From Sipunculus nudus (Eukaryota > Annelida > Sipuncula > Golfingiida > Sipunculidae), in assembly GCA_026874595.1 (NCBI GenBank), contig CM049306.1, positions 88,491,142-88,555,141 of the forward strand: 64,000 nt of DNA, given 5' to 3'. Below are positions 24,147-36,474 of this stretch, piece after piece. The position numbers were made by a program, and so were the translations under genes. Under the pieces are notes generated by a model that saw nothing but the letters and a program-made list of their open reading frames with translations, had not been told where the DNA came from and searched no databases. Every line of letters begins with the position of its first letter. Position 1 is the stretch's first letter.

Positions 24147-24663
24147 AATACCAAATTGAATATTAATTTATAGAATGAGAAATTAGAATAAAACATGGTA
24201 GATGAACAAAATAAAGTCTGGAGATAATTGACATTCATTTTAACTTTATTGGTAAATCGGAAATTAGATTAATGTTTGAGGTTGTTTTTTTTTCCATTTA
24301 TATAAGATATATCATGGTTATTGCGAAATCAGAAGAAAGTTTTAGGATATCGTCATTACTCTAACTTTACTAATTGTGATGGTCCTACAGTGTTTGCGTA
24401 GGTGAAGCACTATAAGAAAAAAAGGGTTCTTGAGGGTTCTTTAAAGAACCACAGGGTTGAGTAAAGAACTCCACTGATCTGTTGGAGCTCGAGGTGAGAC
24501 AAGTGTGCGATCATACAGAGTGGAGCGGAACGGCCACGGAGGACAAAAGGCCCATTCTTTGTTAATTGAACTTTTCTATGTGAACAATGTAATTGTGACG
24601 ATCCCGCCGTCTAAAATTATAAAAGCCCCATGCTTCAGAATTATGAATGCTCGTATTTTATGG
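24147..24663. other. No gene; palindrome GGTTCTTTAAAGAACC
   Basis: AT-rich sequence. A 16-bp perfect palindrome GGTTCTTTAAAGAACC lies near 24438-24453, beside a related AAAGAACTCC. Such palindromes occur at the tips of short DNA transposons, but no second end was found. Confidence 0.4.
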
Positions 24664-25568
24664 TGTTACGGAACCTAATATCAAAAGATCACGTATTCGT
24701 GATGAACATAAATTTTGTAATGGAGATTAAAAAAAAATCAGATTCTGTAACACTAGGCAGCGTGAAATGTCTAGGGTAATGAATAAAGTAGTCAGTGGTT
24801 TTTTGTTAACAATTAATTATCATTTATTCTTAAAACAACCCTAACATTGCAATACACTAAATCAATACAATTTCACAGTATAACACAGTATAACAATCAA
24901 TACATGTATATAAATAAAGTGTACAGTACCTGGATACCACCACTGTCACAGCGACAAGTACTTTCAAATGTATAAGCCGGATGAACAGTTCACACACATC
25001 TTCTCAGGGAATAACAGTCCAATGTAATCACAAAATCAAACTACTGTAATCCAAAAGTGAAATCCTGGCAGTGATCCGAAAGGCAAACTGAAGGCTATAT
25101 AAAATCCATCCTAAATTCCGAAGAAGACCTATAACTGCTGCATGTATTCGAAAAGGTCCCATATATTGGCACACACTCTTCCGTGCCCGCTGGAATATTT
25201 CTCTCCTCTCTCCTGGCTCTAAAACACAGTCCCTTGTTTATAACTTTCACCTTAAGCCGAAAACTTCCCATTTCTTGAACAATCCAAAGAACCGAACATG
25301 TTACACAGTACACACGCGTTACAGGAAACATCTAGAATAACATCGCTGTGTTTCTTCATATCAGGGTTCACACGTAGGCCGGCTAGGCGAGAAAGCCCCA
25401 GACTAGCATGACCGCTGTGTTTACACGTGGGCCGCACCCGGCCATCTAGAACAAGAAACGCTGTTCCATAGCAACGCCAGGGCTTGAGCCAAACATGAAT
25501 CAGAATGTCAACAGAGCTCAATAAAAGAGACATGTCAACAGCTCACAATAAACCAGACATCTGTAACA
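24664..25568 (-). mobile_element. Solo LTR, copy A (905 bp)
   Basis: On the plus strand it runs from TGTTACGGAACCTAA to CATCTGTAACA, giving TG...CA ends with TGTTAC/GTAACA inverted tips. The whole length aligns with 59440-60362 (same strand) and 62015-62817 (opposite strand). Flanking 4-mers are ATGG and ATGT, three of four matching. The likely transcription strand is minus: there a TTATAAA box (25232-25243) precedes AAGGGACTGTGTTTTAGAGC, and AGAATAAAT (near 24822-24830) comes later. No internal region or second LTR is adjacent, so this is a solo LTR left by recombination. Overlapping reverse ORFs at 25095-25533 are not genes. Confidence 0.8.
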
Positions 25569-26009
25569 ATGTAATGTGGAGAAGGGTCACCATGCTTGGT
25601 CAGGATGTATTATCCTGGGTTTTATATCTTTGGACTGATGAAACCGTTTTGTGAAATGTGTTTCTCGAACGGCTCCTCTGCAGCCCTATAGGCGTTGTAT
25701 TTGGACCTATGCTTGCGGACTGAAAACACCCTTTTAAACCTAAGTATACCGCCATTTCTTATAATTTGTCTTATTTGAACAGTATTAAATGTAACCAGGA
25801 CAAATCGTTTTATATCTCGTACATATTGTAAATAATGATTTGCTTATTATTAATATTATCAAGAACTTTAATTTTTGTGAGTCTTTCTTGCGTTCATGTT
25901 ACGTGCCGAACCCGGACGAAATTTAAGCCACACGTAACAATATTATTATAGCTTTTGTTTAAAATCTTAAATTTGAATTATACCTCTCACTTCTGCAGTT
26001 AAAGTTAAT
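25569..26009. other. No gene recognised
   Basis: AT-rich stretch between the solo LTR and a G-rich repeat. No ORF or transposon end stands out. Confidence 0.5.
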
Positions 26010-26242
26010 AAGGGGAGGCAAAACAGGAGCGGGGGGGGGTATATATATCCCCCTCCACCTTTCAGAAAGGGGGGATGGTCAATATAATCATTCACCTGCT
26101 ATTCAGAGAATAATATTTAATATAAATAATATTAATGTGAATATATTTTAAATGTGTCGCAGGAAAATAACACACATCCATACATACAAACATACAAACA
26201 TACATATGTATGTATGTACCCCCCCCCCCCACACACACACAC
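26010..26242. repeat. G-rich repeat fragment plus CATA/CA simple repeats
   Basis: GGAGCGGGGGGGGGTATATA and a C-rich mirror lead into GGGGGGATGGTCAATATAAT and ATTCAGAGAATAATATTT, shared with 6033-6150. CATA repeats, a 12-bp C run (26219-26230) and a CA tract follow. Confidence 0.7.
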
Positions 26243-27880
26243 ATATATTAGCCTGCTAGTCACCCCCCACCCTTACAGATAAATTGACGCAACTGGCTAA
26301 ACATTAAACACTCTCTTAGTATTGACACCGATATGCCCTTGTACGGATCTGCCTGTAAAATTAAGAAACGGTTGCGGTCAACTTGCAGTTTACAACAGAC
26401 TTTTGCTCCACACAGTTCACTGAGACAGATTCAGCGACATCTTTCGTTCAATATGGAACTAACTGAACGTGCAACCGACGTTTCTCGTCACAGGGCCGGC
26501 GCCAAAGATTTGCATTATTGCTCCATCTATCTGCTGTACTGTTTACTAAATTTGTGGCTGTCGAGCTTTGTAAACATATAAGACATAATAATTAAGCAAG
26601 TAATATTTACATTTGCAGATTTATATAATATTTAAAATGCAATTATTTATTACAATTATTTATAAAATTCAGTATATAAAATTCCATCGCCATATATAGC
26701 AGTAAAATGTATATTAAAATGCATGGGGGTTTTCATTTTACCTATATGTTGTGTCAGACTATAATATTTGTATTTTTATTTGCAAAATTTCACCACTCTA
26801 ATTTACTACTGTTTACATTATATAATTTTAGCATGGTATTAAGATGTTACTAATAATCTTTCTTTCGCAAACATTTATGCACATAAGCGCATTAATAAAT
26901 ACTTAATAATGAGACTAATTAGTGTATACAGACTGCTGTGTGTATTTACATAGAAGTTTATTTGCTATGTATAGAAATTTGCCGTTATATGGCCTACCTC
27001 CAAATAAGCCATATCAGCTAGACATGCCATGGAATAAAACGCTCCAAAGATTGATTTTAGTCATCTCCTAATGTATATTCATAAGGACTATGACTAAGCC
27101 GCATCAACACTCAGACATACATACGTACACACACCCTGAATTACCTGCCTTTTTCGGCGTATACACTTGTTACTGAGATAAAAAAATATCATGATATGAA
27201 CTACCTTTTTATTTACCCATAATTATATCTCTTTTATTGTTGTCTACCCCTTTTTTGAATAGGATGAAAGGGAAATAAATCTAGGTGATACATACATATA
27301 AATAAAAAGGTTTTCTCCTTTCTTTTTTTTTCTATTTAGACTAAATGCAACACTATATTGCCCCGTCTTTGAGTTGCGTTGCGTCATTGTTCGAAAACCC
27401 GTTTAGAAATTGTGCGCAATGAGGTACTTGAGGTACGCCACAAAAATAGAATTTACCTTTTTTTTTGGGACTCTCGTATGTTGGAGATTAATTTTAACCA
27501 CCTCTCTTCCAGGTACAACTCGAAAAGAGGAGGTAAGCCTCAACAGGCAAAAGGTAGGCCACATCAGGTATTTGTGTTCGCCGTCAAAGGATTCACAGAC
27601 GCGCGTGTGCAATACACCCACAAAAACACACACACACACACGAAAAGTCACGTAATTTTACGTCTTCGTTGGGCTCTCCTGTTACCAGGTTCACCACACT
27701 CCTTATGTGAAACATCAATTTATGCATCATTTTTCATTTAAAACCGATAGTTGTATACGGACTCCTATATGACAATCACAGTTTATTGCATGCTTATATA
27801 TGTACTGATCTGTCCTCATTTTTCATGCATACAGGTAGGCCACAAGAACCACCAGTTAAAAAATATATGTGTCACATAGC

Positions 27881-27884
<4 letters not shown>
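26243..27884. other. No gene recognised
   Basis: AT-rich. A plus-strand frame of 120 codons at 27379-27741 contains a translated (CA)n microsatellite (Thr-His repeats near 27615-27640) and has no domain, so it is treated as chance. Confidence 0.5.

Positions 27885-27927
<43 letters not shown>
27885..27927. repeat. (TA)n microsatellite abutting a MITE
   Basis: About 43 bp of TA directly against the left end of the MITE at 27928. Confidence 0.95.
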
Positions 27928-27930
<3 letters not shown>

Positions 27931-28249
27931 CCAAAATAAAAAAAAAAGTATGGTTCTCAGGCACTTTTTTTCAGAAATCAATGCGGGCGGGCGATTTTTT
28001 TATTCTTAATTTTTTGGTATGTTTCGATGAAAATGTCAAATAATAAGGAAATAGCATGATAATAACAAAATATTTTTTTGGCTAAACAAGTAAAACCACT
28101 AAATGACAAAGGAAATTGTATGATTTTATCTTCTTGAAAGAAATGTCAGAGCGGCTGCAGCTCAAAATCAAAATAAAAATTGTTGATGCGGGGGATAAAA
28201 ATTGATGCGGGCGGTGCCTGAGAACCATACCTTTTATTTTTTTAGGCCT
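27928..28249 (+). mobile_element. GGTTCTCAGGCAC MITE, nearly complete copy (322 bp)
   Basis: The left end AGGCCAAAATAAA leads to GTATGGTTCTCAGGCAC. The right end in reverse complement reads AGGCCTAAAAAAATAAAAGG, then TATGGTTCTCAGGCACCGCC. These are inverted repeats of about 35 bp with small indels, and a GCGGGCGG block lies just inside each. The element has no credible ORF and is a MITE. Copies lie at 6350-6608 and 47081-47302. I could not define a target duplication because the left flank is pure TA; superfamily is undecided. Confidence 0.85.
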
Positions 28250-28771
28250 AAAGCTTGTTTGTTTTAGAAAAAATATTCTGATCTTTTTCTCTGCCAGGCC
28301 CTCTGGGAAATTTGTCGTGTATGTTTTCAAAAGATTCATTATTTCCTTTGTAACATGAAATTCGGAGAATGGGGGATGGTGCAATATATAACATCCCAGA
28401 TGACAGCGCAGCATCATTATAGATTCGTAAATAATATACATCCACCGCATCCATCATACATAATGTGGTTGTTAACCTTTGGGGCAGCGCTGGCTTGTAA
28501 TAAAATGGTCAACAGTTATGAAGAAGCATGTATTCAAGATTAAATAATAATCTCAAGTAAATATGGATAAATGAACAAAAGAGGGGCCATGGATACGTTT
28601 TCATTTAATGCCAAAAGTGTATATGATAAGAATAATAGACCAGCCATTTACGGTGCAAGACAGAGAAGTTGCTGTTTTTGTCATCGCGAGCTGCAATAAT
28701 AATTAACGTACGTGAAACAGGGGTCATTGACTAAAGAAAAATACACATGTATTTCTTAATTTTACATGTGG

Positions 28772-28773
<2 letters not shown>
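28250..28773. other. No gene recognised
   Basis: AT-rich sequence. Short ORFs on both strands overlap the MITE edge and have no domain. Confidence 0.5.
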
Positions 28774-28830
<57 letters not shown>

Positions 28831-29055
28831 ATACACACAAGTGAGGTTAATAGTATGTTAACATTGTGTGTACACGTATTTAATATTATGTATATGATTT
28901 TAGTCCTCCTACATTAAAACACACCTGATACATTACCGGGCAGTTTAGCAACAGCCATGAAGATACTGGAAAATAGTCTGAAGACTCAATGGGCAAGCAG
29001 GGGAAACGTAAGGTTTACGGTATAGTGGGGAGCCTTGCCTATATATATATATTAT

Positions 29056-29117
<62 letters not shown>

Positions 29118-29230
29118 CATTCCAAATTGAGAAATACATAAAATAATATGTATAATATATGTTTAATATATATATAATATAAATACAATATATATAATAT
29201 ATATGTAAGATATATGTATATGTGTAAGGG
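28774..29230. repeat. Cluster of (TA)n microsatellites
   Basis: TA tracts lie at about 28774-28833 and 29039-29113, with an imperfect ATATAATA stretch at 29140-29230. Long Ile-Tyr translations here are artefacts. Confidence 0.95.
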
Positions 29231-29528
29231 TGTGGGTGTGTGCTTATGCATAACATTATATGTTTGGATGAGACAGTGGAGACTGAAATCGAAAATATTT
29301 TAATATTCTGCATGCCATTAATTAGAACATCAATATAAATGCATATCTTACACAAACAAGGCCTACAGGCCTAAAGCGAACCTGTGCAAAGTTTGGGAGT
29401 ATAAATGGAGGTTTATTTTTAAAATTTAATATTGATCGTCTTAAGTCCTGCATATCTACCTTAGTCATTATGATTTCAGCAAAATGGACATTTCGGACCT
29501 GCAAGTTTCAGACTAGGCCATTTTAAAA

Positions 29529-29730
29529 CTAGAATATGGGTAGTCGACAAGCGACTATGAGTATCCGCAGAAATCAGTTTGGGACGGGTGAAGTGAGGCA
29601 TGGATTAGGTGGCAAGGGCAATAGAGTGAGGTGTGTTGCATATTAGCATGGATGTCTGCAGCGTAAACGTGAATGTATGTGGTGCCACCTGTCATAAAAT
29701 CGAGAAAGCTGTCCAGGGCGTATAAACCTG
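29529..29730 (-). mobile_element. 3' fragment of the 12-kb Helitron-like family
   Basis: Read on the minus strand, the segment aligns with about 12830-13024: CAGCTTTCTCGATTTTATG, a GGTGGCACCAC block, GACATCCATGCTAATATGC, then the hairpin TAGTCGCTTGTCGACTA and CCCATATTCTAG followed by T. The last four bases CTAG before T are a textbook Helitron 3' CTRR end. The 5' part is missing. Confidence 0.75.
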
Positions 29731-30569
29731 ACTTTCCGTGGTGGAGAACCCATGGTGGAAAATCTTTATAATTAACATGGAGGCGCAATCTTCGCGCATC
29801 TGTCTCTCGTGTATGGCCTTAGTCACAGCTGTTAATCACTGCTACTTTTTCACCAAAATCAGCAATTATAATCTCAAGGTTTATTACACTTAGAGGAAAC
29901 TTGTATATATAAATGTTAAAAGCCCATATGATACATATGCACCCAAAATTAAGAGCAATCCTTCCCATATCACCTGCCGATAATAGACATATTATTTCTT
30001 TCAATATCTTTCATTATCGCTCTTCTTTACCCGTGTGCTCCTTGTTAATTAGCAAAACTTGTTCTAGTCTTTGTTGTATCACAGTCTATTCAGCTCAGTC
30101 TGACATGTATACAGAGATAGGTACGTTCATTTATATAAATCTGTCATCTGAAGACGAATGTAATTATGTTAGGGTGGATATTTGTGGGACATTTCCGTTT
30201 ATTCCTGCTTTTATTCTCATTTGAGTCCGTACCACCACCTGTGACTCATCTGGGATTCTATAAATCTTTAATAATGTTAACAGGAACAATTTTACTAATC
30301 AAGAAGGGAGCATTGACATTTGTGGTCCTACTGGGTCTCTAGTCCATGTAGTCAGCGTATGACAAAAGGAACATTCAAATAAACATTTTTAGTTTTTGCA
30401 AACTTTACAGGAAACTGTATGAATCCATCATATTTATACACATAACAATGTATTAAAACCATTTTTTTCTAGAAAGATTGCGAAGTTAAATTTTAAGGAT
30501 TATTTATTTCATTCAAATGAAGCAGATGTCATATACTGATCATTCCCATCCTGTGTGCATGTTGGGGAC
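29731..30569. other. No gene recognised
   Basis: AT-rich sequence with short ORFs on both strands and no recognisable domain. Confidence 0.5.
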
Positions 30570-32730
30570 AGGCGTCATGCTCCACAGGACCCTATAAATC
30601 AGACATATCTCAGTCTCTACCAGAGGATATCAGAACAAAAATATACGACATTAGGTTTCATCAGAATATCAAAACCGTCCTCAGGAAGTTATCCGATCAA
30701 AATGATTGGTCTCAGTATCTTCAGGAAATTATCCAATCAAAACTGATTGGTTTCAGTAACTTCAGGAAGTTATCCGATCAAAATGATTTTTCTCATTATC
30801 CCCAGAAAGTTATCTGATCAAAATGACTGGTCTCAGTATCTTCAAGAATTTATCCGAATTAAAATGATTGGTCATTGTATCTTCAGGAAGTTATCCGATC
30901 AAAATGATTGGTCCCAGTACCTTCAGGAAGTTATCCGATGAAAATTATTTTTCTTAGTAGCCCAAGGAAGTTATCCGATCTAAATGATTGGTCTCAGTAT
31001 CTTCAGGAAGTTATCTTATCAAAATCATTGGTCTCGGTATCTTCAGGACGATATATATTCTAGAAGACAATGGGGTGTCAGGAGGATATTCTGTTATAAA
31101 CAAATGACCAAATTTTTAAAATAAAAAAAGGACGAATGCTACCCAGATCAAAGTACTGGCCCCATAATCGTCAAACAAACGACTTAATGCCCGTAGGGAG
31201 TTATCAAAGAAATGATTATAAATAGCCTGGGCATTATCCCATCTGAAACCTTGGCCCCCGAAGAAAGAAAGGAACTGACTTCACTATCCACAGGACGCAA
31301 TCCAGACAAAAAAAAGGACTGACCTTACTATCCACAGGGCGCTATCCAGACAAAAAAGGACTGATCTCACTATTTCCAGGACGATATACAGAAAAAAGGA
31401 CTGATCTGACTATCTGCAGGAAGATATTCAGACAAAAAGGGTAGTGACCTCAATATCCACAGGACCCTATCAAGACAAAAAGGACATAACTCACTATCCT
31501 CAAGACGCTATCCAGACAAAAAAGTAATGATCTCACTATCCTCAGGACGCTATCCAGACAAAAAAGGAATTATCTCACTATCTTATTGACGATATTCTGA
31601 AAAAAATGACTGATCTGACTATCTTCAGGACGCTATCAAGACAAAAAAGGACTGACTTCACTGTCTTCAAGAGGATATGCAGACAAAATAAACTAACCCC
31701 ACTATCTATACGAAGCTATCTAGACAAAAAAGGGACTGACCTCAATATCCACAGGACGCTATCCAGACAAAAAAGGACTGATCTGACTATCTTCAGGACG
31801 ATATCCAGACAAAAAAGGGACTGACCTCAATATCCACATGGCCCTATCGAGACAAAAAGGGACTGATCTCACTATTTCCAGGACGATATCCAGAAAAAAA
31901 TGACTGATCTGACTATCTTCAGGACGATATTCAGACAAAAAAGGGAGTGACCTTAAAAACACAAAGGACCCTATCAAGACAAAAAAGGACTTAACTCACT
32001 ATCCTCAAGACGGTATCCAGACAAAAAAGGAATGATCTCACTATCTTCAGGAAGATATCCTGAAAAATGACTGATCTGACTATCTTCAGGACGCTATCAA
32101 GACAAAAAGGACTGACTTCACTGTCTTCAAGAGGATATGCAGACAAAACAAACTAACCCCACTATCTTTAGGACGCCTTCCAGACAAAAAAGGGACTGAG
32201 TTCACTATCCACAGGACGCTATCTATCCAGACAAAAAAGCACTGATCTCACGATCTTCAGGACCATATCCAGAAAAAAGGACCGATCTCACTATCTTCAG
32301 GACCATATCCAGACAAAAAACGGACTGACCGCACTATCTTCTCGGCGATATCCAGAAAAAAAGGACTGGCCTCTCTATCTTCAGGAAGCTATCCGGACAA
32401 AAGGACAGATTTCAATATCGTCAGGACGATATCCAGACTTAAGGACAGATCTCTGTATCTTTAGGAAGTTTCCAATACAAAAAAAAAAAACTCACCACCG
32501 TACCAACAGAAAGCTATATCAGTTTAAAAAGAATGGCCCCAGTATCTTATATAAGGACGCTATTGGCTTAACGAACCTTACCTTAGTATCTTCAAAGAAT
32601 ATGTCCCATAAAAAAAGACTGACCTGAGAATCTTAGTTTTCCAGAAACAAAGGATTTGCCTCAGTATATTCAATATGGTTTCGTGATAAAATTATCTCGT
32701 CGAAGTATCTTCGAAAAGACCTGTAGAAAC
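30570..32730. repeat. Degenerate 40-42-bp minisatellite, ~50 copies, two subfamilies
   Basis: From about 30680 to 31060 the unit is close to CAGGAAGTTATCCGATCAAA plus ATGATTGGTCTCAGTATCTT (40-41 bp). From about 31240 to 32480 it is close to CAGGACGCTATCCAGACAAA plus an A run and GGACTGATCTCACTATCTT (about 42 bp). The two align, so one array diverged into two domains, with degraded units between and at the edges. Where units are 42 bp, both strands give short 14-residue-period ORFs (for example 31606-31824 and 31759-31977), but indels break them. There are no unique spacers. Confidence 0.9.
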
Positions 32731-35448
32731 AACACGAAGTTTTTCACAAAGTGGCCTTCAGGGAGCTCTTCATACGATTGTAACAAACAGATAACGCTCT
32801 ACAAACAGGACTGAACACACTTCAATAACAGGGGATGATGTCCTCAATGATATTCCAATAATATTCCTATCCTAATGGTGTCCCATACTGCAATCCAAAA
32901 ATCAGAAGCAGTACCCGCATGACAACATATTATCCACAAAAGCACGATTCGGTGGATACAATTAGGGAAATAATAGTGACAAACGTAGCATCAAGGATCA
33001 TGTATGATGATATTAATTTCAAGCTCTCGTATCATGTTTTAAAAGCAATGCCACAAATAGATGACGTCATACAAAATGTGCTGAATAATATGTGATTATT
33101 CAGTAATATGAAATAAAAATAATTTTAATAAGAGTGTTGTAGGTTTTACCGTGCTGTTCTCAGCCTTTGGTTAAGCTATATCCTGGCTAAATGTAGCCAT
33201 TAATTACTGACCAAAACCAACTTGTACATTTAACATATATTAACGGACATTCCCAGATTAAAATTAAACAGATCGAAGCTTGAAGCTAGTTTGAAATCTC
33301 ATGAATTTAACCAAAACTGTATCAACCATGCATGAACCATACTTTAATCTTATGACAACAATGAGTAATTACTGCTGTGGTAGCATTGTGGTAATTATTG
33401 ATTATGTAATAATCAAAATGGTCCTGAGAGTAATTTTCATTATTCACTTCGTTTCTTTTTAATTTTTAATACTTTCACTACAGACGTCCATTCACTTCCT
33501 CTTACGGTGTACTACGGTAAAAGCCTCGTCCTAGAAATAGTTTAAAATTTTGTTTTCCCTAAAAACCATGAATTTGCAGTAATGAGTTCTGTTAATAAGC
33601 TGCTCACCGCCTCTTTCCGGTGTCTGGCGCTAACCAACCTTCTAAAAGACAGAATACTTTAAACCATGACACAGTACGGGGAGCGCTCCCCATCTGGTCT
33701 ACGCACAATTTAATGTTGCTCTTTTTGTTCAATAGGGGGGTTAATTCCACAAAGTGGGCTCTGTTTTATGTTTTGTACTTGCTTATATTTATCGGTCGTG
33801 TATGGAAATATTATACCGCGCATTTACTTAATGTTGCAAGAAAAGACAACAAAAAGACGCAATTTTTCATCAAATTCTAGACGTATACATGAATGTTCCC
33901 CTGAATAGTTATACGAACATTCGGAAACTTGATATATCATGCTTATTAGTAATCTGAATTAATTAAAAAACCCCTGTCATTCAACATAGTGTATTGAAAA
34001 AGTATCCATTAAAAATGCTATTACCGGGCAATAAACAATACATTTCAAAGACTGAAGTTTGTACTTTAATTTCGTGCTTTTTTTGTTGCATAACCAGAAC
34101 GGAAAAATTAATTAGTGTTTCTGAATTGAGTAGACTTATTAAATTCATTTTAAGACCAGTTGAATAGGAATAATCAGTTTTATTCCCCAACGTTATTCTA
34201 ACAAGGGCACGTGACGTCACTCTTGATAAATTAATTACTTTTATCACATTAATAACAAAATCATAGACATCTGAATGCCGCTGTAATCGTTCAAGTTCTT
34301 AACAAAAGTAACTCAAATTCAAAGAAGAAGCATAGAATTTCGGCTTCTGGCTCGAATCAAGTTCGTGGTTATTTAAGGGGAGCGCAAATGATGTCTGATT
34401 GATGGTCAGACCGACTCACGATTGTCGTAATTAGTTGGAAGATGATGAAGAGTCCAGAACACAGATAGAAAAACCGCAGCAGCAAAACCCTGTTTTTTGA
34501 CGTTTCACCAGACTGCAATTGATGGGGCATTGCCTGTAGCGATTTTCAGGGCGAATCCCGTGCCCGGAGCCTGGTCCGCGGAGGCTGCCTAGTGGCAGAA
34601 ATCCCATCACTTCTTGTTTCCGTTTCGTAACAGAAGTCACGCGGGAGTACTTAGCTGGCTGTAGTTTTTAGCGATATGTATCGCTGAGAGGGCAATACTG
34701 GTAAACAGGATACCTCTATGGTGTGTAGTAAATAAAAAATAATCTAAGGGTGGCAAGCTCTCAGACGAACAGATTTGCAGACTAATAAATTAAACTTATG
34801 ATACTCGATGATTTACGCAAAAGATTTATTTCAGGACAAAGTATTGAGCTCATATTAAATGAACTAAACACCGATGGTGGTTTTTGAGAAGTGATAGAAT
34901 CTCTCCCAAAGGTTTTGTTTCTGATCTTCATCTGTTTTATATAAAGGGAGCAAATATTTTTTTTAAATTAAAAGAAAATCAATTTTTTGGGAACAAGATA
35001 AAATGATCGTCTTTTTGCATTCTTCAGCAGTTCCAAACATATCCCATGGATAATTATCGGGGAAACCAAAGGTTGGTGATGACGACACCAAAAACCCCAA
35101 GACCTCCAAGCGGTCGGACCTGCAGGTATGAGTCTTGGTATTAGTTCTTCACATTTCTTTACAGGCAATTTTCAGTCACTTAGTTAATGTGCCAGTTTAT
35201 TAGATCCTCTGGCTCTAAACCTGGTGGCCCTGAAGACAACAGAAGAAAGCAGAACAAATCATACCACATTCCATGTGGTCACCGTGATGGGGGTGAAAAT
35301 AGGTCAACAGCATATAAAAACCACGGTGTGATGAACAGGTGGTTCACCCCTCTTGCATCAGAATTTCCATTAAAAACATGGACTGTTCTCTAGACCGTTA
35401 TAGTTGTCTCGGAATTAATGCTCTCCTTAAACCAGGGAATCCCAGCGT
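32731..35448. other. No confident gene
   Basis: AT-rich to about 34380. A GC-richer patch at 34430-34640 gives a reverse ORF of 69 codons, and 34968-35393 gives further short ORFs on both strands. None has a recognisable domain. Confidence 0.4.
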
Positions 35449-36474
35449 TTAATACTCCTTACAGCAATATGAACGCTCAAAGAATTCAGTTCCTGGACTA
35501 GGACTTGGACTCAAATAGCCTGGACTAGGACTTGGACTCAAATAGCCTGGACTAGGACTTGGACTCAAATAGCCTGGACTAGGACTTGGACTCAAATAGC
35601 CTGGACTAGGACTTCGACTCGAATAGCCTGGACTAGGACTTGGACTCAAATAGCCTGGACTAGGACTTGGACTCAAATAGCCTGGACTAGGACTTGGACT
35701 CAAATAGCCTGGACAAGGACTTGGACTCAAATAGCCTGGACTAGGACTTGGACTCAAATAGCCTGGACTAGGACTTGGACTCAAATAGCCTGGACTAGGA
35801 ATTGGACTCGAATAGCCTGGACTAGGACTTGGACTCAAATAGCCTGGACTAGGACTTGGACTCAAATAGCCTGGACTAGGACTTGGACTCAAATAGCCTG
35901 GACTAGGACTTGGACTCAAATAGCCTGGACTAGGACTTGGACTCAAATAGCCTGGACTAGGACTTGGACTCGAATAGCCTGGACTAGGACTTGGACTCAA
36001 ATAGCCTGGACTAGGACTTGGACTCAAATAGCCTGGACTAGGACTTGGACTCAAATAGCCTGGACTAGGACTTGGACTCAAATAGCCTGGACTAGGACTT
36101 GGACTCAAATAGCCTGGACTAGGACTTGGACTCGAATAGCCTGGACTAGGACTTGGACTCAAATAGCCTGGACTAGGACTTGGACTCAAATAGCCTGGAC
36201 TAGGACTTGGACTCAAATAGCCTGGACTAGGACTTGGACTCAAATAGCCTGGACTAGGACTTGGACTCAAATAGCCTGGACTAGGACTTGGACTCAAATA
36301 GCCTGGACTAGGACTTGGACTCAAATAGCCTGGACTAGGACTTGGACTCAAATAGCCTGGACTAGGACTTTGACTCGGACTCGGATGGTGAGGATCCGAT
36401 ACATCACTGTTTGATAAAAAAATGAAATCGCCCATTAAACATTTACCAACATATCTGGTATGATGACGTGACAT
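35449..36474 (-). CDS. ORF of 341 aa with 32 GYLSPSPSP repeats; gene status uncertain
   Basis: The frame is open from a TGA upstream. The codon at 36489 is GTG, so the first ATG is at 36474, giving a product that starts MSRHHTRYVGKCLMGDF. After about 40 unique residues come 32 consecutive nonapeptides, mostly GYLSPSPSP, and then a unique tail GTEFFERSYCCKEY and TAA. No signal peptide or membrane segment is visible. The repeat should be disordered and offers many Ser-Pro sites, loosely like the RNA polymerase II tail or structural and adhesive proteins. Caution: any 27-bp repeat lacking a stop in one frame yields a long ORF, and the plus strand also has an open repeat frame (AWTRTWTQI). The unit variants I read change the amino acid (L to S, S to I, S to C, P to R) and none is silent, so selection for the protein is not shown. 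Confidence 0.35.
   Translation of the reverse strand: MSRHHTRYVGKCLMGDFIFLSNSDVSDPHHPSPSQSPSPGYLSPSPSPGYLSPSPSPGYLSPSPSPGYLSPSPSPGYLSPSPSPGYLSPSPSPGYLSPSPSPGYLSPSPSPGYSSPSPSPGYLSPSPSPGYLSPSPSPGYLSPSPSPGYLSPSPSPGYLSPSPSPGYSSPSPSPGYLSPSPSPGYLSPSPSPGYLSPSPSPGYLSPSPSPGYLSPSPSPGYSSPIPSPGYLSPSPSPGYLSPSPSPGYLSPSPCPGYLSPSPSPGYLSPSPSPGYLSPSPSPGYSSRSPSPGYLSPSPSPGYLSPSPSPGYLSPSPSPGYLSPSPSPGTEFFERSYCCKEY
35490..36375. repeat. 27-bp minisatellite, 32 near-identical copies, 162-bp higher order
   Basis: The plus-strand unit is GCCTGGACTAGGACTTGGAC followed by TCAAATA. A CGAATA variant is found at 35621, 35810, 35972 and 36134. The spacings are 189, 162 and 162 bp, that is seven, six and six units. This periodic variant points to amplification in blocks of six units. 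Confidence 0.95.

Noticed and set aside
25095-25533. Two overlapping reverse ORFs (78 and 93 codons)
   Set aside because: They lie wholly within solo LTR copy A and are not conserved as frames in copy B.
27379-27741. 120-codon plus ORF
   Set aside because: It contains a translated CA microsatellite and has competing frames; no domain.
28945-29355. 136-codon ORF, and similar Ile-Tyr-rich ORFs near 9418, 22150, 56202 and 56454
   Set aside because: They are translations of (TA)n tracts.
30570-32730. CRISPR-like array
   Set aside because: The units are head-to-tail with no unique spacers, and the context is eukaryotic.
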